Part shown: one piece after another, positions 41,749 through 49,179 of the stretch
How positions within the stretch are numbered: the first letter of the stretch is position 1
Layout of the letters: each line of letters begins with the position of its first letter
From: Streptomyces sp. MH60
GTDB taxonomy: Bacteria; Actinomycetota; Actinomycetes; Streptomycetales; Streptomycetaceae
Assembly: GCF_002939385.1 (NCBI RefSeq)
Contig: NZ_MULI01000051.1
Span: 1-49,970 of the forward strand
Length of the DNA stretch: 49,970 bases
Direction of reading: 5' to 3'
The notes under the pieces: generated by a model
What the model was told of the DNA's origin: nothing
The model's database searches: none
What the model saw: the letters and a program-made list of their open reading frames with translations, nothing else
Translations under genes and position numbers: made by a program

Positions 41749-42510
41749 TCAGACCAGCCCTCCGTTGGCGCGCAGGATCTGGCCGTTCACCCAGTGCCCG
41801 GCGGGGCTGCCCAGGAAGGCGACCACGGCGGCGATGTCCTCCGGGGTGCCCAGCCGCTCCAGGGGCGGCGTCTTCGCGAGCCGGTCGATCTGCTCGGGCG
41901 TCTTGCCGTCGAGGAAGAGGTCCGTGGCCGTCGGGCCGGGGGCGACCGTGTTCACGGTGATGTCCCGGCCGCGCAGCTCCCGCGCCAGGATCATCGTCAT
42001 GGCCTCCACGGCGCCCTTGCTCGCCGCGTAGCCGCCGTACGTGGGGAACTGCGCGCCCACCACGGAGGTCGAGAACCCGACGAACGAGCCCCCCGCGCGC
42101 AGCCGCCGCGCCGCCTGCTGGGCGACGACGAAGGTGCCGCGGATGTTGGTGCGGTGCATGGCGTCGAGCGCCGCCAGGTCCAGGTCGGCGATCGGCGACA
42201 GGGTCATCCGCCCGGCCGCGTTGACGACCACGTCGACGCCGCCGAACTCCTCCTCCGCCCGGTCGAACAGGGCGGCGACCTCCTTCTCCTCCGCCACGTC
42301 GGCCTGTACGGCGAGGGCCCGTCCGCCGGACCCGGTGATCGCCGCCACCGTCTCGTCGGCGGCCGCGGCGCCGTGGGCGTAGTTCACGACGACGGCCAGG
42401 CCGTCCTCGGCGAGCTTCCGCGCGACCGCCCGGCCGATGCCGCGCGATCCCCCGGTGACGATCGCCACGCGGGCGTCCGCCCCTGTGTGCTGGTTCGTGT
42501 TCGTGGTCAT
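41749..42510 (-). CDS. Short-chain dehydrogenase/reductase
   Basis: 253 residues, classical SDR. Cofactor motif TGGSRGIGRAVA near residue 20, NAAG, the serine of the catalytic tetrad in FSTSVVG, then YGGYAASKGAV (Tyr-x-x-x-Lys) and the substrate-side PGPTATDLF. N-terminal MTTNTNQHTGADARVAIVTG. Start ATG at 42510. Operon with the tautomerase and divergent from an XRE regulator, a common arrangement in which the regulator represses the SDR. Confidence 0.94.
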   Translation of the reverse strand: MTTNTNQHTGADARVAIVTGGSRGIGRAVARKLAEDGLAVVVNYAHGAAAADETVAAITGSGGRALAVQADVAEEKEVAALFDRAEEEFGGVDVVVNAAGRMTLSPIADLDLAALDAMHRTNIRGTFVVAQQAARRLRAGGSFVGFSTSVVGAQFPTYGGYAASKGAVEAMTMILARELRGRDITVNTVAPGPTATDLFLDGKTPEQIDRLAKTPPLERLGTPEDIAAVVAFLGSPAGHWVNGQILRANGGLV

Positions 42511-42531
42511 GCGTCCACGATGCGCCCGGTC

Positions 42532-42573
42532 GGCCGCCGCAGCCAGGGGATGCCATCCCCTGGGTCGGCGGCC
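42532..42573. promoter_or_regulatory. Nested palindrome, candidate operator between SDR and XRE regulator
   Basis: Inner perfect inverted repeat CCAGGGGAT / ATCCCCTGG with 3-base centre GCC (42543-42563). Almost concentric outer arms GGCCGCCG (42532-42539) and CGGCGGCC (42566-42573). The whole lies in the 77-base divergent gap. Confidence 0.65.
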
Positions 42574-42587
42574 CGGCCCGGCGCAGA

Positions 42588-43487
42588 ATGGACCGCATGA
42601 GCGCTGTGAAGTACGCCGAGCTGGGCGCGTTCCTGCGGTCGCGGCGCGAGCGCATCCGCCCCGCCGACGTCGGACTCCCGGCCGGGCCGCGCCGCCGGGT
42701 GCCGGGGCTGCGCCGCGAGGAGGTCGCCCAGCTCGCCGGGGCCTCCGTGGACTACTACAACGAGCTGGAGCGCGGCGCCGGGTCCCAGCCGTCCGAGCAG
42801 ATGATCGCCGCGCTGGCGCGTGCGCTGCGGCTGTCCGCCGACGAGCGGGACTATCTGTACCGGCTCGCCGACCGGCCGGTGCCCGTGCAGGGCGGGCCCG
42901 CCTCGCACGTGCACCCCGGCATGCTGGACCTGCTGGAGCGCATGACGTCCACACCGGCGCAGGTGATCACCGACCTGCACGTCACCCTCGTACAGAATCC
43001 GCTGGCCGTGGCGCTGCTCGGGGACCAGTCCGGTTACCGGGGGCCGCGGGCCAGCTTCGTGCACCGGTGGTTCACCGAGCCGGAGGCCCGGCTGCTGTAC
43101 CCCGAGGCCGACCACGAGACCCAGTCCCGCGCCTTCGTCGCCGACCTGCGGGCCGCCGCCGCCCGGCGGGACGCGAAGGACGCGGAGGCCGGCTCGATGA
43201 TCCGTACGCTGCTCGGTGTGTCCCCCGAGTTCGCCGCGCTGTGGGCCGACCACGAGGTGGCGTTCCGGCGCGACGACCGGAAGCGGCTCGTCCACCCGGT
43301 GATCGGCCTGATCGAGGTCAACTGCCTCAACCTGTTCAGTGAGGACGGCCGCCAGCGGCTTCTGTGGTTCACCCCGGCCGTCGGGACCGACAGCGCGGGG
43401 TTGCTGGAGTTGTTGTCGGTCGTCGGAACGCAGGAGGTCAGCGCTGCGACGCGTACGGCAGGAAGCGCGCCCAGGCAGCAGGGGTGA
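42588..43487 (+). CDS. XRE-family regulator with MmyB-like ligand-binding domain
   Basis: 299 residues. N-terminal helix-turn-helix (LGAFLRSRRERIRPADVGLP, then VPGLRREEVAQLAGASVDYY, NELERG), then the MmyB ligand-binding domain (about 100-285; the family is thought to sense fatty-acid-like ligands). Start at ATG 42588 or the nearby in-frame ATG 42597. The last 50 bases overlap, on the opposite strand, the 3' end of the DUF397 gene. Confidence 0.92.
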   Translation: MDRMSAVKYAELGAFLRSRRERIRPADVGLPAGPRRRVPGLRREEVAQLAGASVDYYNELERGAGSQPSEQMIAALARALRLSADERDYLYRLADRPVPVQGGPASHVHPGMLDLLERMTSTPAQVITDLHVTLVQNPLAVALLGDQSGYRGPRASFVHRWFTEPEARLLYPEADHETQSRAFVADLRAAAARRDAKDAEAGSMIRTLLGVSPEFAALWADHEVAFRRDDRKRLVHPVIGLIEVNCLNLFSEDGRQRLLWFTPAVGTDSAGLLELLSVVGTQEVSAATRTAGSAPRQQG

Positions 43488-43629
43488 GCGTCAGGAGGGG
43501 GCCGTCGGTGCTCTTGGAGTCGCGGACGTGGACGGTGCCGGGGGTGACGGCCAGCTCGACGCAGGAGTTGCCGTCCGTACCGCTGCTGTAGCTGCTCTTG
43601 AACCAGACCAGTTCGGTCTCGCGGATCAT
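43438..43629 (-). CDS. DUF397 protein
   Basis: 63 residues. The family pattern is complete: FKSSYSSGTDGNSCVELAV, then VHVRDSKSTDGPLLTLTPAAW and a final AWARFL. These small proteins pair with XRE-DUF5753 regulators in WhiJ-like loci. Its ATG overlaps the upstream regulator's stop by four bases (ATGA). Its 3' end overlaps the MmyB-type gene. Confidence 0.93.
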   Translation of the reverse strand: MIRETELVWFKSSYSSGTDGNSCVELAVTPGTVHVRDSKSTDGPLLTLTPAAWARFLPYASQR

Positions 43630-44474
43630 GTTTCTCCCAGCAGTTTTTCGATGAAGGCACGTGACTCTCTCGGTGGGAGAGCCTGCGCCCGGATGGTGCC
43701 ATACCGCAGCTCAAGGATGCGCAGCTCCCTGGGCTCAGCGGTCGGCCGACCGTTGAACGCACCATCGCTACGTCCCACTGCCGTGCCATCCGGGAACTTC
43801 AGCAGCTCGATCTTGCCGTCCACACCCGGGTGGGCCTCAGTGTCCGTCGGCATCACCTGAAGTGAGACGTGGTTCAACGATCCCATCTCCAACAGGCGTT
43901 CGAGCTGCTGCTGCCTCACCATTGTGCCGCCAACCGGCCGTCGCAACGGCGCCTCTTCCAGGACGAAGTGGATCGACGGCGCCGGATCGCGTTCGAAGAC
44001 CGACTGCCGAGCCATGCGGGCGGCCACCATGCGCTGTACGTCGTCCGCGGAGTACGGCGGCTGAGCGGCTTCCATCAGCGCGCGGGCATGCTCCGGTGTC
44101 TGCAAGAGCCCATGGACGCTGTTGCACTCGTAGATGCCGATCTCGACCGCACTCGCCTCCAGTTTCCCCAGCTCCCGCACCTTCTTCGGGTAACGGACCT
44201 TCTTGACGTCCTCCCAGCTCGCCGAGATGAGCCCACCGGCCCCCAGCACCTCGTCGGCCCTGTCCAGATACTCCTGCCGGGGAATCCGTCTGCCGCCCTC
44301 GACCTTGTAGACCAGGTCCTCCCCGTACCCGACCGCCACTCCGAACTCGCCGGCGCGCATCCCCGCGGCCTCGCGGCGAAGCTTCAACTGCCGTCCCACC
44401 GTGGTGATGACCGCGACGCCCCACTCGTCGTCGGGGTCGACCTCCCACCCCGACTCGTCCGTCTCGACCGTCAT
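43626..44474 (-). CDS. XRE-family regulator with DUF5753 (WhiJ-like)
   Basis: 282 residues. Helix-turn-helix at about 27-80 (LKLRREAAGMRAGEFGVAVG, YKVEGGRRIPRQEYLDRADE), then DUF5753 (about 100-275: IGIYECNSVHGLLQTPEHAR, EEAPLRRPVGGTMVRQQQLE, LQVMPTDTEAHPG). Forms a trio with the DUF397 gene and the divergent ATPase gene, as in the whiJ/abaA-type loci of streptomycetes, which affect development and antibiotic production. Confidence 0.94.
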   Translation of the reverse strand: MTVETDESGWEVDPDDEWGVAVITTVGRQLKLRREAAGMRAGEFGVAVGYGEDLVYKVEGGRRIPRQEYLDRADEVLGAGGLISASWEDVKKVRYPKKVRELGKLEASAVEIGIYECNSVHGLLQTPEHARALMEAAQPPYSADDVQRMVAARMARQSVFERDPAPSIHFVLEEAPLRRPVGGTMVRQQQLERLLEMGSLNHVSLQVMPTDTEAHPGVDGKIELLKFPDGTAVGRSDGAFNGRPTAEPRELRILELRYGTIRAQALPPRESRAFIEKLLGET

Positions 44475-44632
44475 CCCGCTCCCCTTCGTCGTGCTCGCCG
44501 TGTTGCCCCCAGCGCCCTACCCGTACGGCACGTACCGACAGCCCCGACAGCGATGGACAACCACCGGACAGTCACGGCACGTACCCGCTGAGTCACTTTT
44601 CACGGTACGCACACGCCGCCACGCTGAGTGAC
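44475..44632. promoter_or_regulatory. Divergent promoter region with 12-base direct repeat
   Basis: ACGGCACGTACC occurs at 44525-44536 and 44574-44585, 49 bases apart, between the XRE-DUF5753 gene and the ATPase gene. The first copy is within GTAC-GGCAC-GTAC, a short dyad. These could be binding sites of the regulator. Confidence 0.4.
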
Positions 44633-45064
44633 GTGAACCAGAAATCCGCCGAACTCCCGACGTCCGTCCGCAACTTCAGCGTGCAGCTGTCCCCCACGCC
44701 ACGCGGTGCCCGCCTCGCCCGTCTGCTGGCGACCGAGCAACTCCGCTCCTGGGGTCTGCCCCTGGACCCGGCACGCCTGCTCGTCGCCGAGCTGGCCAAC
44801 AACGCGAGCGCCCACGGACGCGTCCCGGGCCGCGATTTCCGGCTCACCCTCTACGTCGTCGGCGACACCCTCCGCATCGAGGTGACCGACACCCGGGGCG
44901 AGGCACTCCCCGACCCCCGACAGCCTTCGCCCGAGGCCGAATCCGGCCGGGGCCTGCTGCTGGTGGAGGCGTTGGCGAGCCGCTGGGGAGTGACGGAGGG
45001 CCGCTTCCCGCGCAAGACGGTCTGGGCGGAGCTGCGCTGCATGCCACCGCGACCCGCGTTCTGA
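44633..45064 (+). CDS. ATP-binding protein, HATPase_c / anti-sigma-factor-like
   Basis: 143 residues. GHKL-type ATPase fold: N-box LLVAELANNASAHGR (about 46-60), then LRIEVTDTRGEALPDP and ESGRGLLLVEALASRWGVTE. This is the SpoIIAB/RsbW-like kinase type common in Streptomyces next to DUF397/XRE genes. Starts with GTG (44633). Confidence 0.9.
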   Translation: MNQKSAELPTSVRNFSVQLSPTPRGARLARLLATEQLRSWGLPLDPARLLVAELANNASAHGRVPGRDFRLTLYVVGDTLRIEVTDTRGEALPDPRQPSPEAESGRGLLLVEALASRWGVTEGRFPRKTVWAELRCMPPRPAF

Positions 45065-45157
45065 GGTCGGTGCCCTACCAAGAGCAGGAACCCGGGGGGA
45101 AATGACCCCACCAAGCCCCACCCCTCCCGCCCACGGCGCGCTTTCGACGAGCAGCCG

Positions 45158-45550
45158 TCACGCCACCGCCGACACGCAGAACGGATGCCCCGCCGGGTCC
45201 AGCAGCACCCGCCAGCGGTCCGGGGACGGCTGGAACTCTGGCTTCGTCGCGCCCAGGGCGAGCATGCGGGCCTCCCCCGCGTCCAGGTCGTCGACGCCGA
45301 CGTCTAGGTGGGCCTGCTTCTCCTGGTCGGTGCCCGGCCAGGAGGGCGGGCGGTAGTCGGTCAGGCGGCAGAAGCCGAGGCCGGGTGCGCCCTCCTTGCC
45401 GCCGAGGAGGTAGAAGTCGTCGGTGTGGAAGGCGACGGGGAGGCCGAGGGCCTCGCCCCAGAAGCGGGCCAGCTGGGCGGGGTCGGAGCAGTCGAAGGTG
45501 ACGGCCGAGTAGCGGAAGGCCGGTGCCGGGGTGTTCTGCGTTGTCGTCAT
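45158..45550 (-). CDS. VOC superfamily (glyoxalase-like) protein
   Basis: 130 residues, two beta-alpha-beta-beta-beta halves: FDCSDPAQLARFWGEALGLP starts the fold and LDPAGHPFCV ends it, with AHLDVGVDDLDAGEARMLAL between. The metal-binding glutamate/histidine set is incomplete, as in the Glyoxalase_6 group, so the activity is unknown. Divergent from the WYL regulator, probably its target. Confidence 0.9.
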   Translation of the reverse strand: MTTTQNTPAPAFRYSAVTFDCSDPAQLARFWGEALGLPVAFHTDDFYLLGGKEGAPGLGFCRLTDYRPPSWPGTDQEKQAHLDVGVDDLDAGEARMLALGATKPEFQPSPDRWRVLLDPAGHPFCVSAVA

Positions 45551-45569
45551 GGCAGAGACCGTAGGACGT

Positions 45570-45594
45570 GACCAGGACAGGTTCGGTCCTGGTC
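45570..45594. promoter_or_regulatory. Inverted repeat, candidate operator of the WYL regulator
   Basis: Perfect 9-base arms GACCAGGAC (45570-45578) and GTCCTGGTC (45586-45594), 7 bases apart, in the 74-base gap between the VOC gene and the WYL regulator. Confidence 0.65.
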
Positions 45595-45624
45595 GGCGCC
45601 GGAGGCGTGGAAGACTTCGGGACC

Positions 45625-46590
45625 GTGCTCAGTACTTCCGCCCGGCTGCTGCGACTGGTCTCCCTGCTCGCCGTCCGTCCCGCGTGGACCTGCGGCGAGC
45701 TGGCCGAACGGATGGAGGTCACCGAGCGGACGGTGCGGCGGGACGTGGCCCGGCTGCGGGAGCTGGGGTACGCCGTCGACTCCGATCCGGGGCCGTGGGG
45801 CGGGTACCGGCTGCGGCCGGGGACGCGTACGCCGCCGCTGATCCTGGATGACGAGGAGGCCCTCGCCGTGGCCGTCGGGCTGCGGGAGGCCGCGCTGAGC
45901 GGGGCGCTCGGCGGGGACCAGGCGGCGTTGTCGGCACTGCTGAAGCTGCGGCAGGTACTGCCCAAGCGGCTGGGCGACCGGCTCGGGGACATGGACGCCG
46001 CGTTCGTGCAGACACCGAGGGCCGGGGAACCGCAGGTCGCGGCGGGGACGCTGCTGGAGCTGGCGGCCGCGTGCCGGCGGGGCGAGCGGGCCCGGATGGC
46101 GTACCGGGACTGGGGAGGGCGGGCCAGTGTGCGGGACGTCGATCCGTACCGGCTCGTGCACACCGGGCGGCGTTGGTACTTCGTGGCACGGGATGTCGCG
46201 CGGGGAGAGTGGCGGACGTTCCGGGCGGACCGGGTCGAGCGGGTGCAGCCGACCGGGCGGCCCGTCGAGTTCAGCGAACCGCTGCCCGATCCGGCGCTGC
46301 TCGTGTCCCGCGCGAGCGCGACCGGGCCGTACGCGGTGCTGGCCACCGTCCGCCTGCCGGTGCCCATGGAACAGGCGCTGCGGTCCATTCCCGCCACGGT
46401 CGGGCTGCACCGGGCCGACGGGCCGGACGCCACGGTCGTCGAGGTCGGCGGGTCGAGCGCGGAGGGACTGGCCAGGTATCTGTTCAGCCTCGCCACGCCG
46501 TTGCGCGTCCTGGCGCCGGACTCCGTGCGGGAGGCGCTGCTGCGCCGGACCCGGGAACTGCTCGCCGCGAACGGCGACGCGGGTACTTGA
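45625..46590 (+). CDS. YafY-type HTH regulator with WYL domain
   Basis: 321 residues. HTH_11 domain first (LSTSARLLRLVSLLAVRPAW, then LAERMEVTERTVRRDVARLR), the GPWGGYRL wing, then the WYL domain (about 130-220: RMAYRDWGG, VDPYRLVHTGRRWYFVARDV) and a WCX C-terminal part. GTG at 45625 gives the family N-terminus; upstream in-frame starts would cover the operator. Confidence 0.92.
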   Translation: MLSTSARLLRLVSLLAVRPAWTCGELAERMEVTERTVRRDVARLRELGYAVDSDPGPWGGYRLRPGTRTPPLILDDEEALAVAVGLREAALSGALGGDQAALSALLKLRQVLPKRLGDRLGDMDAAFVQTPRAGEPQVAAGTLLELAAACRRGERARMAYRDWGGRASVRDVDPYRLVHTGRRWYFVARDVARGEWRTFRADRVERVQPTGRPVEFSEPLPDPALLVSRASATGPYAVLATVRLPVPMEQALRSIPATVGLHRADGPDATVVEVGGSSAEGLARYLFSLATPLRVLAPDSVREALLRRTRELLAANGDAGT

Positions 46591-46654
46591 AGTTTCCTCC
46601 ACAGGTCCGTACCAACCCCTTGCCCCCGTCCTCCCCTCGTCGCAAGCTCCCCTC

Positions 46655-47602
46655 ATGGAGCTGGAGTTGCGGCATCTCAAGACGGTCCGGGCCATCGCCG
46701 ACGCCGGCAGCCTCACCAGGGCGGCGACGGCTCTCGGTCTCGCGCAGCCCGCGTTGAGCGCACAGCTCAAGCGGATCGAACGGGCCCTGGGCGGCGCGCT
46801 GTTCGTACGCGGCCGGCACGGGGTGCGGGCCACCGCGCTGGGCGAACTGGTGCTGGAGCGGAGCCGGATCGTGCTGCCCGCGGTGACCGAGTTGCAGCAG
46901 GAGGCGGCCCGGTTCGCCCGCGCGCCGCGGACGGCAGAGCGGCTGCGGATCGGCGGCACCCACGGGCCCTTGCTGGGCGCCCTCCTCGACCGGCTGGCCG
47001 GTGTGGCACCCGACGCCCGGATGACGACCTGCACCTCCTGGTCCGAGCGGGAGCTGGCCGGGCAGCTCGCCGAGGGGCGGCTGGACTTCGCGCTGGCCGG
47101 TACCTGCGGCACCGCGTCACCACCTCCCGGTGAGGGTCTGGTGTGGCGGGAGGTCGCCGTCGACCCGGTGTTCGTCATGGTGTCCGAGAACCACCCGCTG
47201 GCCCGCCGCGCGGAGGTGGACCTGACCGAGCTGGCCGACGAGGAGTGGTCCTGCGTACCCGGCGACGGCTGCTTCGGCGACTGCTTCACCGCCTCGTGCG
47301 CCCGCGCGGGCTTCACCCCGCGCCGCATGTACGAGACGGACACCGCCTCGCTCGTGCACCTGGTGCAGGTGGGGCGGGCGGTCGGGCTGTGCCGGGCGAC
47401 CTTCCCGACCACGCCCCAGATCGTGACCCGGCCCCTGACCGGCACCCCGCTGACCTGGCGGCATCTGCTCGGCTGGCACGCGGCGACGCAGCGGCAGGAC
47501 ACCGCCGCCGCCGTGCTCTCGCAGGCGCGCATGGCGCACGCGGGCGTGGCGGCCAACAGCGACAGCTACACGGAGTGGATGTCGGCCCACCGGGTTCCGT
47601 AA
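46655..47602 (+). CDS. LysR-family transcriptional regulator
   Basis: 315 residues. HTH at 1-60 (ELRHLKTVRAIADAGSLTRA, then ALGLAQPALSAQLKRIERAL), then the substrate-binding domain. In that domain four cysteines are clustered (C200, C206, C210, C215, from WSCVPGDGCFGDCFTASC), unusual for LysR proteins. ATG at 46655. 64 bases after the WYL gene; the protease gene follows on the same strand after a 15-bp repeat. Confidence 0.93.
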   Translation: MELELRHLKTVRAIADAGSLTRAATALGLAQPALSAQLKRIERALGGALFVRGRHGVRATALGELVLERSRIVLPAVTELQQEAARFARAPRTAERLRIGGTHGPLLGALLDRLAGVAPDARMTTCTSWSERELAGQLAEGRLDFALAGTCGTASPPPGEGLVWREVAVDPVFVMVSENHPLARRAEVDLTELADEEWSCVPGDGCFGDCFTASCARAGFTPRRMYETDTASLVHLVQVGRAVGLCRATFPTTPQIVTRPLTGTPLTWRHLLGWHAATQRQDTAAAVLSQARMAHAGVAANSDSYTEWMSAHRVP

Positions 47603-47638
47603 CACCGGGTCCCGTAACACCGCGTTCCATAACACCGG
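47594..47638. repeat. 15-bp tandem repeat, three copies
   Basis: GTTCCGTAACACCGG, GTCCCGTAACACCGC and GTTCCATAACACCGG at 47594, 47609 and 47624. The first copy contains the LysR stop codon TAA, and each further copy carries a TAA too, in the same frame. Confidence 0.9.
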
Positions 47639-47724
47639 GCAGAGGGGCGGCTGACCTCTTATGCCGGCCGGTCGGCCCTCCCTACGGTTTCGGCACCTCC
47701 CCACCGAGACCGAGGAGATCCCCC

Positions 47725-49095
47725 ATGCCCCACCGACACCGACACCACAGAGCCGTGGGTGCCGCCGTCACCGCGACCGCGGCCCTGCTCGTGGCCGGGC
47801 TCAGCGGCTCCGCGAGCGCCGGGGCGGCACCCGCCGACTCCGCCCCCACCGCGGCCGAGACCCTGCGCACCGACGCCGCGCCCCCGGCTCTCCTCAAGGC
47901 CATGCAGCGGGACCTCGGCCTCGACCGCCGGCAGGCGGAGCGCCGCCTCGTCAACGAGGCCGAGGCCGGGGCCACGGCGGGCCGGCTGCGGGCCGCGCTC
48001 GGCAGCGACTTCGCGGGCGCGTGGGTGGACGGTGCCGAGTCCGGCACGCTGACCGTGGCGACGACCGACGCGGGCGACGTCGCCGCGATCGAGGCGCGCG
48101 GCGCGCAGGCGAAGGTCGTACGCCACTCGCTCGCCGGCCTGGACGCGGCCAAGGCCCGCCTCGACGAGGCGGCGGCCGGTCTGAACACCGCCGACGCGCC
48201 CGTCTGGTACGTCGACACCCGCGCCAACACCGTCGTCGTCGAGGCGATACGTCCGGCCGCGGCCCGTTCGCTGCTGGCGGCGGCCGGTGTGGACCGGTCC
48301 CTCGCCCGGGTCGAGTCCCGCACCGAGCGGCCCCGCACCTTCTACGACCTGCGCGGCGGCGAGGCGTACTACATCGACAACAGCAGCCGCTGCTCGATCG
48401 GCTTCCCCGTCACCAAGGGCACCCAGCAGGGCTTCGCCACCGCGGGGCACTGCGGCCGGGCCGGCTCCAGCACGACGGGCGCCAACCGGGTGGCCCAGGG
48501 CACCTTCCAGGGTTCGATCTTCCCGGGCCGCGACATGGCATGGGTGGCCACCAACTCCAGCTGGACGGCGACCCCGTACGTCCTCGGCGCCGGTGGGCAG
48601 AACGTCCAGGTCGCCGGCTCCACGGCGGCTCCGGTGGGCGCCTCCGTGTGCCGTTCCGGCTCGACGACCGGCTGGCACTGCGGCACCATCACGCAGCTGA
48701 ACACCAGCGTCACCTACCAGGAGGGCACCATCTCCCCGGTCACCAGGACCACGGTGTGCGCCGAGCCCGGTGACTCCGGCGGCTCCTACATCTCCGGCAG
48801 CCAGGCCCAGGGCGTCACCTCGGGCGGCTCCGGCGACTGCCGGTCCGGCGGCGAGACCTTCTTCCAGCCGATCAACGCGCTGCTCCAGAACTTCGGGCTC
48901 ACGCTCAAGACGACCGGCGGCGACGACGGCGGCGAGGAGCCCGGCGAACCCGGCGGCACCTGGGCGGCCGGCACCGTCTACCAGCCGGGCGACACCGTGA
49001 CGTACGGCGGCGCCACCTATCGCTGCCTCCAGGGCCACCAGGCCTACGCGGGCTGGGAGCCGCCGAACGTTCCCGCGCTCTGGCAGCGGGTGTGA
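47725..49095 (+). CDS. Secreted streptogrisin C-like serine protease with chitin-binding domain
   Basis: 456 residues; S. griseus protease C is of almost the same length. Signal peptide 1-33 (basic HRHRHHR, then AVTATAALLVAGLSGSASAG), a propeptide to about 205 with the alpha-lytic pro domain, then the chymotrypsin-fold S1E domain: H242 (TAGHC), D270 (GRDMAWV), S351 (PGDSGGSY). Cysteines in TAGHC, SVCRSG, WHCG, TVCAEP and DCRSG would form disulphides. A Gly/Glu-rich linker leads to a CBM5/12-type domain at about 412-456 (WAAGTVYQPGDTVTYGGATY). Probably digests proteins associated with chitin. The LysR regulator upstream may control it. Confidence 0.96.
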   Translation: MPHRHRHHRAVGAAVTATAALLVAGLSGSASAGAAPADSAPTAAETLRTDAAPPALLKAMQRDLGLDRRQAERRLVNEAEAGATAGRLRAALGSDFAGAWVDGAESGTLTVATTDAGDVAAIEARGAQAKVVRHSLAGLDAAKARLDEAAAGLNTADAPVWYVDTRANTVVVEAIRPAAARSLLAAAGVDRSLARVESRTERPRTFYDLRGGEAYYIDNSSRCSIGFPVTKGTQQGFATAGHCGRAGSSTTGANRVAQGTFQGSIFPGRDMAWVATNSSWTATPYVLGAGGQNVQVAGSTAAPVGASVCRSGSTTGWHCGTITQLNTSVTYQEGTISPVTRTTVCAEPGDSGGSYISGSQAQGVTSGGSGDCRSGGETFFQPINALLQNFGLTLKTTGGDDGGEEPGEPGGTWAAGTVYQPGDTVTYGGATYRCLQGHQAYAGWEPPNVPALWQRV

Positions 49096-49130
49096 CACCC
49101 CACTGACCCCCACAGGGGACAACGGGGGAC

Positions 49131-49166
49131 GGGTCCGGGCGTGCGTGAGGGAGAGCGCCCGGGCCC
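49131..49166 (+). terminator. Terminator of the protease gene
   Basis: 11-base arms (49131-49141 and 49156-49166) with a 14-base loop; one pair is G-U on the plus strand and a mismatch on the minus strand, favouring plus-strand use. No T-run follows. Confidence 0.6.
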
Positions 49167-49179
49167 GGTCACGTCTGCC

